NCBI GenBank assembly: GCA_937959115.1
Contig: CALGAW010000023.1
Coordinates: 1-64,000, forward strand
Reading direction: 5' to 3'
DNA from: an uncultured Saprospiraceae bacterium
GTDB taxonomy: Bacteria; Bacteroidota; Bacteroidia; Chitinophagales; Saprospiraceae
Length of the DNA: 64,000 nt
Part shown: positions 18,017 through 26,253 of the stretch, one piece after another
How the letters are laid out: each line of letters starts with the position of its first letter
Numbering within the stretch: the first letter of the stretch is position 1
Translations under genes and position numbers: made by a program
The notes under the pieces: model-generated
Databases searched by the model: none
Told to the model about the DNA's origin: nothing
The model's input: only the letters and a program-made list of their open reading frames with translations

Positions 18017-19111
18017 TTACTTCTTCTCAAAAAGCAGCTTAAGCCCTATTTCAGAAGCTTCACATACCCCTCGTTCGGTAACTAAGGCTGTCACTAACCT
18101 AGAGGGAGTAATATCAAATGCTAAATTTAAGGCGTTACTTTCTTTTGGTGTTAAACGAACTTGGACTGTTCCATTTTGTGTTCCACCACTAATATAACTT
18201 ACCTCTTCGCTATTGCGCTCTTCGATCGGTAGTGTAGAAAAATCATCTGCGAGATCCCAATCAATAGTTGAGGAGGGAAGTGCTACATAAAATGGAATAT
18301 TATTGTCTTTTGCTGCTAAAGCTTTGAGATAAGTACCAATCTTGTTTACAACATGTCCCGTTCTTGTCGTTCTATCGGTACCTACTATACATAGGTCAAC
18401 TCTTCCTTGTTGCATCAGCAATCCTCCAGTATTATCCGCTATAACGGTGTGAGGAATACCATGCTTGCCTAATTCCCATGCTGTCAATCGAGCCCCTTGA
18501 TTTCTTGGTCGGGTTTCATCTACCCACACATGTAGGTTAATACCTTGATCGAATGCTTGATATATTGGTGAGGTAGCGGTCCCCCAGTCAACACATGCTA
18601 GCCAACCAGCATTGCAATGGGTTAAAATATTTACTGGTTTTCCGTTTTTTGCTTTGCTTATTGCTTCTATCAGGGGCAATCCGTGTACTCCAATCTGCTT
18701 ACAGACTTCTGCGTCTTCTTTTTTTAACCGAAGGGCAACAGCTTTGGAGACCGCTATTTTATCACTTAAATCATCTTTCTTGCTTATCGCCTCCAGTTGC
18801 TGGTCAACCGCCCACTCTAAATTAACAGCAGTAGGTCGAGCGGCTTTTAGCAACCTCGCTGCTTGTAATATATAGGTCTCGGGAGTATTAGAATGACTGG
18901 CTTCAATTGTGGCTAGGTACATTCCAAAGGCAGCAGTGACACCGATCAATGGCGCTCCTCTTACCCACATTTCTTTTATTGCAATTGCGGCCTCCTCTAC
19001 TGTTTTCAATTGGACGATCGACAATTCATGTGGTAGGGCACGTTGATCAATCACATGAAGGACATCCTCTTGCAGCCAAATAGTTTCTAACGATTTACCA
19101 TCTACCTTCAT
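18017..19111 (-). CDS. mtnA: S-methyl-5-thioribose-1-phosphate isomerase
   Basis: 364 residues, normal length. MtnA converts MTR-1-P to MTRu-1-P in methionine salvage. Visible family motifs are VIDQRALPHEL near the N-terminus, MWVRGAPLIGVTAAFG, NILTHCNAGWLACVDWGTA with the catalytic Cys, and IVGTDRTTRTGHVVNKIGTY with the catalytic Asp (GTDR). The C-terminal NLAFDITPSRLVTALVTE closes the eIF2B-like fold. It lies 27 bases downstream of the glutamate-dehydrogenase-family gene on the same strand and is probably co-transcribed with it. No other methionine salvage gene (mtnB, C, D, K) is visible here, so the rest of the pathway must be elsewhere or absent. Confidence 0.95.
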   Translation of the reverse strand: MKVDGKSLETIWLQEDVLHVIDQRALPHELSIVQLKTVEEAAIAIKEMWVRGAPLIGVTAAFGMYLATIEASHSNTPETYILQAARLLKAARPTAVNLEWAVDQQLEAISKKDDLSDKIAVSKAVALRLKKEDAEVCKQIGVHGLPLIEAISKAKNGKPVNILTHCNAGWLACVDWGTATSPIYQAFDQGINLHVWVDETRPRNQGARLTAWELGKHGIPHTVIADNTGGLLMQQGRVDLCIVGTDRTTRTGHVVNKIGTYLKALAAKDNNIPFYVALPSSTIDWDLADDFSTLPIEERNSEEVSYISGGTQNGTVQVRLTPKESNALNLAFDITPSRLVTALVTERGVCEASEIGLKLLFEKK

Positions 19112-19138
19112 GTTCTATGTACTTAGTGACTTGTTCTT

Positions 19139-20365
19139 TTATATTAATTTTTCTAACGCAATGGTTAATGCAGAAGTACTTATTCCTGTTGTTTTGTTGT
19201 TTGCAGTTTTTACTTCTTCTAGTGCTTCTTTGATTGTTTTGGATACATCCTCCATAATTGCTTGATCGGACGTTTCTGAATCTTTCAACATTAAATAGGC
19301 AAATACACGGGCCATTCCACAGTTCGCAATGAAATCAGGGATGATGCTTACTTTCGAATCTGTATACTTAGCGGTTTCACCAAAAAAGATTTGATCATCT
19401 ACAAAAGGCACATTGGCACCACATGAGATCACTTCAAGTCCGCCAGCAATCAATCGATCTACTTGATCACGCGTAACTAGCTTGGAGGCAGCGCCAGGAA
19501 TAAAAATCTCAGCACCTGTATCCCAGATCAAGTCTTTTGCTTCATCAAAAGAGATCATGTTCGGAGCATTTAGCTTATTACCATCCTTCGTAAGGAATAA
19601 TTCTTTAACTGTTTTAAAATCAATTCCATCCTTATTAATCACGCCACCTGCTCGATCAATAATACCAACTATTTTGGCACCTTTATGTGCAAGATATAAT
19701 CCAGCAGCTGAAGCAACATTCCCCCAACCTTGCACAATTACTCGCTTGCCTTCTACAGACGTTCCACGAAAGAGATCATAATAATGGTGCACAGCTTCTG
19801 CTACACCATATCCAGTAACCATATCTGCAATTGTATATTTTTTGGGTGAATCAGGTATGTAGTTTCTATTTTCTATTCGTTTAGAAACACCGCTTCTTAA
19901 ATCACCAAGGATTTTGATGGTCTGTCCTTTGTTTGGCTTAAAGTGTCCATTTACAATTCCTTCTTGTGGATGCCAAAGTCCGAGATCCTCTGTAATCTCT
20001 ATTACTTCTGATATATCTACATCCAAATCACCTCCAGTACCATAATAATTTTTCAACAATGGAAATACAGCTTTGTACCATCGTTTTAAGACATCTTCAT
20101 GCCTAGGATCTTTTGGATCAAAATTAATTCCTGACTTTGCTCCTCCGATTGGTGGACCGCAAACAGAAAACTTTACTTCCATTACTTTTGCTAATGAAAC
20201 TACTTCCTCCTTGTTGAGTCCTTTTCGCATTCTAGTTCCTCCTCCAGCTGCTCCACCTCTTAAGGAATTGATCACTACCCAACCAACTGCTCCAGTTTCA
20301 GCATCATGCCACTCAAAAACTATTTCAGGTTTTTTTTCTTTATATTTTTTTAGAAGCTTATCCAT
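19139..20365 (-). CDS. Glu/Leu/Phe/Val dehydrogenase family protein
   Basis: 408 residues. It catalyses reversible oxidative deamination of an amino acid with NAD(P). The N-terminal dimerisation domain carries GGAAGGTRMRKGLNKEEVVS and the catalytic Lys motif CGPPIGGAKSGINFDP. The Rossmann part carries VIVQGWGNVASAAGLYLA (GxGNVA) from about residue 220. The motif PPIGGAKSGI and overall length suggest a glutamate dehydrogenase-like member rather than leucine dehydrogenase (about 360 residues), but substrate specificity cannot be proved by eye. Its likely promoter has a TACATTTG -7 box about 100 bases upstream. mtnA follows closely downstream. Confidence 0.85.
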   Translation of the reverse strand: MDKLLKKYKEKKPEIVFEWHDAETGAVGWVVINSLRGGAAGGGTRMRKGLNKEEVVSLAKVMEVKFSVCGPPIGGAKSGINFDPKDPRHEDVLKRWYKAVFPLLKNYYGTGGDLDVDISEVIEITEDLGLWHPQEGIVNGHFKPNKGQTIKILGDLRSGVSKRIENRNYIPDSPKKYTIADMVTGYGVAEAVHHYYDLFRGTSVEGKRVIVQGWGNVASAAGLYLAHKGAKIVGIIDRAGGVINKDGIDFKTVKELFLTKDGNKLNAPNMISFDEAKDLIWDTGAEIFIPGAASKLVTRDQVDRLIAGGLEVISCGANVPFVDDQIFFGETAKYTDSKVSIIPDFIANCGMARVFAYLMLKDSETSDQAIMEDVSKTIKEALEEVKTANNKTTGISTSALTIALEKLI

Positions 20366-20466
20366 AGTGCTTTATATGTTAATTATGAATTGTTAGTTAT
20401 GAATTGTTTGATTAAACCCGAATAATGCAGGTAACAATTCTTTATGCCATTTGCATGAATTTCCTG

Positions 20467-20474
20467 CAAATGTA
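20467..20474 (-). promoter_or_regulatory. -7 box upstream of the Glu/Leu/Phe/Val dehydrogenase gene
   Basis: On the minus strand TACATTTG matches TAnnTTTG. Only a partial -33 element is seen. The predicted leader is about 95 bases. The gap 20366-20689 otherwise holds the dispersed TTAAACCCG-type motif at 20411-20430 and AT-rich repeats. Confidence 0.4.
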
Positions 20475-20689
20475 AGATTTAGTAACGATAAAACAGCAAC
20501 TTATTTAGTTGATACGTCGGTTTTATTGCCTCATTCGATACTTCAATTATGTCTTGTGGTTGATTAGAATTTAAATCAGTAACAAAATAAGCTGCCTAAA
20601 ATCAAGAAGTTGTTATTTTATCGTCACTTACTATTAGAATTGAATACGATTTATTTCATTTGTATGAATTTTTATCTGAACAATCAAAT

Positions 20690-21814
20690 ATGTTAGAAAA
20701 CTGGTTAAATCCTGTTAATTTAAAGAATGTCGTTCCAATTGATATGTTAAGCGACTATCAATGGGGCAAAAACATTGTAAAATATTCTGATGAAATGCCT
20801 GATTTAGGCAACGTCAAACTAGCAATCATAGGTATTGATGAAGAAGTGGCTGATGCCGTTCGCTCTCAATTGTATGCCTTAAGCATGCACCAAGAGAGTT
20901 TTCAAATTGCTGATTTAGGAAACATTAAAAAAATAAATCCTGAATTCTTAATTCTTATACACGCTGCCTTAATGGAATCTGGAATTTTACCCATCTTCCT
21001 AGGGAAACATCGAGCTTATACTTATCCTATGTATATGGCTTATCTGAAACGTGGGCAATTAGTCAATACCGTAATTGTAGATGAACGAGTTCCTTATACC
21101 TTTGATTTTCAGAAGAAAGGAAAGGACTTTTACTATCTTAATCAGCTAATTGATAAACGGGAATTAGGTTTGTTCAATCTTAGTGTTATCGGTTTTCAAA
21201 CACATTTTAGTGATCCGGCCATCTTTCCTCTTTTTGAGGAACATGGATTCGAGCTTCTTCGGCTTGGCAAAGTTAAGAATAGTCTATTGGAAGCAGAGCC
21301 TGCCATCAGGGATGCTGATTTCCTGAGTTTCGACATCTCTGCTATTCGGTATGCAGATGCTCCAGGTACTCCTTTTCCTTCTCCTAGCGGTATTTACAGT
21401 GAAGAAGCTAGTCAGTTAACCTATTTTGCTGGGTTGAGTGATAAAATGACATCACTTGGCATTTTTGGTTATCATCCGGAATATGACACAAAAGGCTTGA
21501 CTGCTCAACTGATTGCACAGATGATCTGGTATTTTGCTGAAGGCGTATTCAATCGCAAGCAAGATCTCCCATTTGAGCAAAGCCGCTATACACGCTATCA
21601 AGTCAACCCAAAATCAGTCAGTGAGGACTTAATATTTTGGAAAAGCAAAAAAACGGACCGCTGGTGGGTTCAAGTTTCTGGAAACACCAATGGCAAGACG
21701 AACAGACACCGCATTGTCCCTTGTTCAGAAAATGACTATAAACTAGCAAGCCAAGGAGAACTTCCTGACCGATTTCTGAATGCAGTGAAACGGTTTGATC
21801 AGTTTAAGGGGTAA
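20690..21814 (+). CDS. Arginase/formimidoylglutamase-fold protein, probably non-catalytic
   Basis: 374 residues from the ATG at 20690; an in-frame TTG at 20660 lies in a -7-like box (TTCATTTG) and is rejected as start. The fold is that of the ureohydrolase family: AIIGIDEEVADAV, LPIFLGKHRAYTY (equivalent to the GGDHS loop), TVIVDERVPYTFD (equivalent to DAHxD), SFDISAIRYADAPGTP (equivalent to SFDxDxxDP), and a final FGYHPEYD. Compared with arginase, the second Mn-loop has lost His and the second Asp (DAHxD to DERVP), and the fourth loop has lost the second Asp (SFDVD to SFDIS). Most metal ligands are therefore missing, so hydrolysis is unlikely. A structural, binding or regulatory role is inferred. 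The gene is monocistronic and followed by a probable MITE. Confidence 0.75.
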   Translation: MLENWLNPVNLKNVVPIDMLSDYQWGKNIVKYSDEMPDLGNVKLAIIGIDEEVADAVRSQLYALSMHQESFQIADLGNIKKINPEFLILIHAALMESGILPIFLGKHRAYTYPMYMAYLKRGQLVNTVIVDERVPYTFDFQKKGKDFYYLNQLIDKRELGLFNLSVIGFQTHFSDPAIFPLFEEHGFELLRLGKVKNSLLEAEPAIRDADFLSFDISAIRYADAPGTPFPSPSGIYSEEASQLTYFAGLSDKMTSLGIFGYHPEYDTKGLTAQLIAQMIWYFAEGVFNRKQDLPFEQSRYTRYQVNPKSVSEDLIFWKSKKTDRWWVQVSGNTNGKTNRHRIVPCSENDYKLASQGELPDRFLNAVKRFDQFKG

Positions 21815-21956
21815 TTCATTGCGAATTGTAACGTTTAACAACATTGATGATGCTTAATTATTAATGAGCATTACGTTAATTCACCAGTTAGATATCAGTT
21901 GGCTGCAAAAGAGTTCACGAGGTATATCTCTATTGTATTTAATTAATCATTGACAA

Positions 21957-22242
21957 TTGAGTCCACTCCGAAAAGTCTGTTTTTCAATAATTAACAATAA
22001 ATTAGAAATAAGTTTAATGTTTTATATTCGTTTTTGCCTTGATGCAAAAAGAACCAAAAAAATCAAGAATTGTAAACTCGCTCCGCTCAAACACTACAAT
22101 TCGGCCATCTCTTCTGTCCACAGAATTCAGATTACAGGCTCAACTGATGCTTTATGGGGTTTAGTGTAATTCGTTTTTACACACTAGGTTTATTGTTAAT
22201 GTTTTTGTGTTTTATGAAAATATGACTTTTCGGAGTAGGCTC
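21957..22242. mobile_element. Probable MITE with 19-base terminal inverted repeats
   Basis: The left end GAGTCCACTCCGAAAAGTC (21959-21977) and the right end (22224-22242; reverse complement GAGCCTACTCCGAAAAGTC) match at 17 of 19 positions. Inside are two more structures: TTTTTGC/GCAAAAA and CTTGAT/ATCAAG at 22031-22066, and an 8-base stem GAATTGTA/TACAATTC (22067-22102) enclosing CTCGCTCCGCTC. It has no transposase. The internal GCCTTGATGCAAAAAGAACC motif is, from memory, frequent in Bacteroidota intergenic DNA. The 70-codon open frame inside is not a gene. Similar AT-rich sequence lies on both sides, so an exact target duplication is not clear. The element ends 11 bases past the selO stop. 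Confidence 0.65.
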
Positions 22243-22253
22243 ACAATTAATAA

Positions 22254-23819
22254 TTAAGAACTACAAGAAAGCATTGAGCAGCCAGCCTTGTGTCTTGCCC
22301 ATTCAGGTCGTTTAGCATACCACTCTTCATGTTCTGGCTGTTCGTCATATGGATTGCGCAAGAGCTTATAAAAGGTTTCAATCAGTGAATAGTCACCAGT
22401 TTCTGCTTTATCAATTGCTAATTGTGCCATGTAATTTCGAAAGACGTACTTGGGGTTTACCTTCTTCATTTCAGCTTTTCGGGAAACATCGTCACTTGGT
22501 TCTAATTGAAGTCGTTTTAGATAAATTATCATCCATTCTTCCCATTGTTCCTTTACGGTTTCTATTAATGCGGTAGGAAAATAAAAGGCTGACGCTATCT
22601 TCTTCAAGGCAGTAACCGAATCATCTGCTTTTGAGATATTAGACAACTCTCTAAAAAACAACGTAAAGTCGATTTCTGTCAAAAGTAACACGTTATACAT
22701 TGATTCAATGAGCTGATCATCCTTTGGACCTTCTACTTTTAAGCCTAATTTTGACTTATTCATAGTGCGAAAGTCTTTGATGTATTGACGTTTATAGTTT
22801 TCCAATATTGATTCAAATGGTTTTGGGTCATCCACTAGAAGATACAAGGCGTTTGCAAGTTGATAGAGATTCCACAACCCTATTTGTGGTTGATGCCCAA
22901 ACCGATATCGCTGATGTGAGCGATCAGTAGTATTGGGTGTCCAATTGGGATCAAAGCCTTCTAGCCAACCGTATGGCCCGTAATCAATTGTCAAGCCGAG
23001 TATTGACATATTATCTGTATTCATGACACCATGGACGAAGCCAACCCGTTGCCAATGCATAATCATATCAAGCGTACGTTCCGAAACGGCTTTGAAGAAT
23101 TGGATATAACCTTCCTTGGTACCACTTTTAATTTCGGGAAAGAAATGATCAATTGTATAATCTGTTAGTTCAGTAAGGGTTTTGACATCATTTCTTGCAG
23201 CAAAAATCTGAAAATTACCAAAACGAATGAAGCTTGGTGCTACTCGGCACACAATTGCTCCTTTTTCGAACGCTGCGTTGCCATCGTATAGCATATCACG
23301 CCATACCTCATCACCAGAAAGCATCAAGGAAAGTGACCGAGTGGTAGGCACACAAAGATGAAACATGGCTTCACTACACAAGTGCTCTCGAACGGAGGAA
23401 CGCAAAACAGCAAGACCATCTGCAGAACGGGAATAAGGTGTTGGACCAGCTCCTTTCAACTGCAACATCTGCCGTTCTCCGTTATGCGTGATTTCTCCTA
23501 GGTTGATTGCTCGTCCGTCTCCTAACTGACCAGCCCAATTACCAAACTGATGGCCACCATAACACATGGCAAATGGTTGACTGTTTTCAATCGTCTGTGC
23601 TCCTGAGAAGATATTTTTGAAGGCTTCTGATTGCAGGAACGTCTTGTCAAACCCTAGTAGTTTAGCCGTCTCTTCTGCGGTGTGAATGACTTGTGGTTTT
23701 TTAGGAATTTTCGGTGTGACAAATGAAAAACAAGCTTTAGTCACCTGTCGTGTGCTATTGTTCAGATTACTATCTGCAGGAAGCTCTTTGGTAAACGTAT
23801 CGTTTAATTGAATCGGCAT
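22254..23819 (-). CDS. selO: Protein adenylyltransferase SelO
   Basis: 521 residues, full length. SelO is a pseudokinase-fold enzyme that transfers AMP to Ser/Thr/Tyr of target proteins, linked to redox stress. Seen here: CYGGHQFGNWAGQLGDGRAI (the nucleotide-binding region), QLKGAGPTPYSRSADG, VLRSSVREHLCSEAM, and FVHGVMNTDNMSILGLTIDYG (the metal-binding NxDN...DYG). The C-terminus ends CSMLSCSS: the position that is selenocysteine in some eukaryotic SelO proteins is Cys here, and the upstream Cys could form the regulatory disulfide. A TATATTTG -7 box lies about 30 bases upstream. It is monocistronic; the MITE abuts its 3' end. Confidence 0.96.
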   Translation of the reverse strand: MPIQLNDTFTKELPADSNLNNSTRQVTKACFSFVTPKIPKKPQVIHTAEETAKLLGFDKTFLQSEAFKNIFSGAQTIENSQPFAMCYGGHQFGNWAGQLGDGRAINLGEITHNGERQMLQLKGAGPTPYSRSADGLAVLRSSVREHLCSEAMFHLCVPTTRSLSLMLSGDEVWRDMLYDGNAAFEKGAIVCRVAPSFIRFGNFQIFAARNDVKTLTELTDYTIDHFFPEIKSGTKEGYIQFFKAVSERTLDMIMHWQRVGFVHGVMNTDNMSILGLTIDYGPYGWLEGFDPNWTPNTTDRSHQRYRFGHQPQIGLWNLYQLANALYLLVDDPKPFESILENYKRQYIKDFRTMNKSKLGLKVEGPKDDQLIESMYNVLLLTEIDFTLFFRELSNISKADDSVTALKKIASAFYFPTALIETVKEQWEEWMIIYLKRLQLEPSDDVSRKAEMKKVNPKYVFRNYMAQLAIDKAETGDYSLIETFYKLLRNPYDEQPEHEEWYAKRPEWARHKAGCSMLSCSS

Positions 23820-23846
23820 TCAGTTAGTTAAAAAGTGAAAATTATT

Positions 23847-23854
23847 CAAATATA
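23847..23854 (-). promoter_or_regulatory. -7 box upstream of selO
   Basis: Minus-strand TATATTTG fits TAnnTTTG, 27 bases before the ATG at 23819. No convincing -33 TTTG is seen at 19 bases. Confidence 0.35.
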
Positions 23855-23957
23855 AATATAAAACAGTATGAATTTATTATTGTTTATGTCAATCGAGAGA
23901 ACTGTTGTGCGATTGACAATTTAGTAGCCTATTGAAGTAAAATTCGCTAATCTTGCG

Positions 23958-25037
23958 CTATTGGTCAAAGGAGACAACTACCTTATCGGACAAAGGAAAT
24001 GTCTGGCAGGATAAGGTATAATTCCGTTCAAGTTCGTCTTCACGCAAGGCATAATTTATTCGTAATTCCGTTTCACCCTCAAGGACTTTAGCGCGGCAGG
24101 TACAACAGTTTCCTTTTTTACAGGAATAAGGCAAATCAGCTCCAGCCTTTAATCCAGCATCTAAGATAGAACGATTATCCTTCAACATAGGAACTTCGAT
24201 AGCGATCCCGTCTTTAATAATTGTGACGATACAGTCAAAATTCGTTTCAGTGGCTTGTTCAACTTCTTTTGTAGGAACTTGGTTTGCTAAGTCTTCTGCA
24301 GTGCCAAACAGCTCAAAGTTTACTTTTTCTGAGGCGACACCAATTTCTTCTAGGCCAGCACGAACATCCATGATCATTTGATAAGGACCGCAAACATAAT
24401 AAGCGTCAACAGTATTGGCATCAAAGAATTTATTACTAAATGTAACACACCGCTCCTTATCAATTCTACCAGAGAACAGTGGCCCGTTAAGCATTTCGCG
24501 ACTAAGCACATGATAAATACTCAAGTTAGCGAGGTGTTGGTTCTTAAGTGCTTCGATTTCTTCCAAGAAAATGATAGAATCAAAGTTCTTATTTCCATAA
24601 AACAATGTAAAGTGACTGTTTGGCTCTTCGGTTAAAACTGATTTCATAATGGAAAGAATGGGCGTGATCCCACTTCCTGCAGCAAATGCCACATATTTCT
24701 TCTGGTGGTCTGATGCAGTGTTGAGCTGAAAGTTTCCAGTTGGATTCATCGTTTCTAGCACATCACCAGCTTTGAGCTTTCTATTGGCATAAGTAGAGAA
24801 TCGTCCATCAGGCACTAGTTTCACTGCAACTCGTAAGTCATTCTCAGCAGGTGCTGTACAAATTGAATAGGAACGTCGGATCTCTTCTCCGTCAATCTCT
24901 TGCTTAAATGTTAGATATTGCCCTGGGATGTACTTAAAGTCTGTTTTCAGTGCTTCTGGCACCTCTAGTGAGATGGAGACACAGTCTGCTGTTTCTTTTC
25001 GTACTTCCTTTATGATTAGCGGCTTAAAATCTGACAT
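23958..25037 (-). CDS. PaaE-like ferredoxin-type reductase (FAD, NAD, 2Fe-2S)
   Basis: 359 residues with three domains. An FAD-binding barrel (about 1-105) carries RRSYSICTAP. An NAD(P)-binding domain (about 110-235) carries AAGSGITPILSIMKS and YYVCGPYQMI. A C-terminal plant-type ferredoxin domain (about 265-359) holds the cluster ligands SCKKGNCCTCRAKV and LSCQT. This order matches PaaE, the reductase of the phenylacetyl-CoA epoxidase. However, no paaABCD genes are nearby, so it may be a stand-alone reductase for another oxygenase or desaturase. It follows the DUF4920 lipoprotein gene after 150 bases on the same strand. Confidence 0.85.
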   Translation of the reverse strand: MSDFKPLIIKEVRKETADCVSISLEVPEALKTDFKYIPGQYLTFKQEIDGEEIRRSYSICTAPAENDLRVAVKLVPDGRFSTYANRKLKAGDVLETMNPTGNFQLNTASDHQKKYVAFAAGSGITPILSIMKSVLTEEPNSHFTLFYGNKNFDSIIFLEEIEALKNQHLANLSIYHVLSREMLNGPLFSGRIDKERCVTFSNKFFDANTVDAYYVCGPYQMIMDVRAGLEEIGVASEKVNFELFGTAEDLANQVPTKEVEQATETNFDCIVTIIKDGIAIEVPMLKDNRSILDAGLKAGADLPYSCKKGNCCTCRAKVLEGETELRINYALREDELERNYTLSCQTFPLSDKVVVSFDQ

Positions 25038-25187
25038 TCCAATAGTTGTGATCTGTTAAATCATTGATTTAACTTCTTATTTCTAAATGTAATTCTGGTT
25101 GACTGATTCAGTCCAACTATCAACAAAACGCAACTTTCTTGCAGTTGGGTCATCAATAGAAGTCAAGAAAACAGTTGAAGAAGGTGT

Positions 25188-25661
25188 TTACAGTTTCATT
25201 ACACCTGTAGCCGTAACATGCACCTCGCGTTTTGGTTCAGTGATTTTAGCAATTTCTTCGGCTGTTGCACCATCGTCTTCAGCGTAGTGTTTCAACTCTT
25301 CTACTGTTGTGATTTGTTCTTTTGCAGTTCCTTTGATCAATACTTTTCCAGTAAGGTCAAGCGGCATAAAGAACCCATAATCTTTAAAACGGACCATAAT
25401 GTCTTCTCCATCTTCAACAGCAACAGTCATCCAACAACCTTTTTTCTTACAAACAGCAGTCACTTCTCCTTCTATAATTGCATCGACTGATTCCTTGCCT
25501 TCCATTTTGGCTAAAAGCGCCTTAGGTGCCATTCCTTTTGTTGGCTTAAATACTTCCCCAAAGAACTCATTTCCTCCTTCGACTTGTTTAGTTGCTTTAG
25601 ATGCATTGTTACAACTTGTAAAAATAAGGGCGGATATTAATAAATAGAATAAATGTTTCAT
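25188..25661 (-). CDS. DUF4920 domain lipoprotein
   Basis: 157 residues. The signal peptide LISALIFTSCNNA has a lipobox Cys at about residue 17. The rest is a compact beta-rich domain: GEVTAVCKKKGCWMTV contains two conserved Cys, then DIMVRFKDYGFFMPLDL and GKVLIKGTAKEQ. This is the DUF4920 pattern, an OB-like fold family of unknown role in Bacteroidota and Proteobacteria. The Cys pair could be a metal or redox site, which is inference. It sits upstream of the PaaE-like reductase and may share its transcript. Confidence 0.85.
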   Translation of the reverse strand: MKHLFYLLISALIFTSCNNASKATKQVEGGNEFFGEVFKPTKGMAPKALLAKMEGKESVDAIIEGEVTAVCKKKGCWMTVAVEDGEDIMVRFKDYGFFMPLDLTGKVLIKGTAKEQITTVEELKHYAEDDGATAEEIAKITEPKREVHVTATGVMKL

Positions 25662-25674
25662 GTTTCTTTTTTTG

Positions 25675-25682
25675 CAAAAATA
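25675..25682 (-). promoter_or_regulatory. -7 box upstream of the DUF4920 gene
   Basis: Minus-strand TATTTTTG (extended TTTGC) matches TAnnTTTG and lies 13 bases before the ATG at 25661. The -33 part is not clear. The rest of the gap to 25917 is AT-rich without features. Confidence 0.4.
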
Positions 25683-25917
25683 AGAAATTAATTTTTAACT
25701 TTTACAATGTGAATAGTGTTTGATGCTCTACTTTGTGCACAATGAACAGCGTTTTAATTCAGAATTGTTAATGAATAATTTTTGATAGAAGATTAAGATC
25801 AATATAGAAATGAAAATGTAATTCGTATTAATTCAATTGGAATAATATAAGTTGGGTTTAATATCGCTCAAAATCAACTTTAACGACCATAATAAGATTG
25901 TCATTATAGTTCAAAAA

Positions 25918-26253
25918 CTATCTAGAAGCACACCGCACACAGCGATCACTTTCTGGCATAAGTAGTATGCGCTTTGGGTTGATTTTCCCTTTGCAGGCGC
26001 TGCATATACCGAAGGAAGGATCATCAATATTCGTTTTGGCGTGATTCAGTTTTCCTAGTTTTCTTTTTGCAGTTCGTAAGGCCGCCTCCGCAACACTTTT
26101 ATTATTGATGGCATCCATTCTGGTTAGGCGTCCCAAGGAAACGTCAGGGGCGATTGGTTTACACAATTCCTCGTATTCAGCCACTTTTGCGGTTGTTTCT
26201 GCTATTAGTTTCTTTAATAAGGCCTTGATATCCTTGCGTTCCTGATCATTCAT
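25918..26253 (-). CDS. DksA/TraR-type C4 zinc-finger protein
   Basis: 111 residues. An N-terminal helical part (DIKALLKKLIAETTAKVAEY) resembles the coiled-coil of DksA/TraR proteins. The C-terminus has the C4 zinc finger FGICSACKGKINPKRIL then DRCVRCASR. Known relatives bind the RNA polymerase secondary channel and change promoter response to ppGpp. The acidic tip (GRLTRMDAINNKS) is DksA-like in placement. The start overlaps the end of the upstream metallopeptidase-like gene by 4 bases, so the two are translationally coupled. Target promoters are unknown. Confidence 0.85.
   Translation of the reverse strand: MNDQERKDIKALLKKLIAETTAKVAEYEELCKPIAPDVSLGRLTRMDAINNKSVAEAALRTAKRKLGKLNHAKTNIDDPSFGICSACKGKINPKRILLMPESDRCVRCASR

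Noticed and set aside
20660-20689. TTG start of the arginase-like gene
   Set aside because: The TTG is part of a -7-like box; the ATG at 20690 fits the family start better.
21957-22169. 70-codon open frame
   Set aside because: It lies in the MITE and begins in the inverted repeat; residues show no protein character.
23958-25037. A phenylacetate degradation cluster
   Set aside because: Only a PaaE-like reductase is present; no paaABCD or other pathway genes are near.
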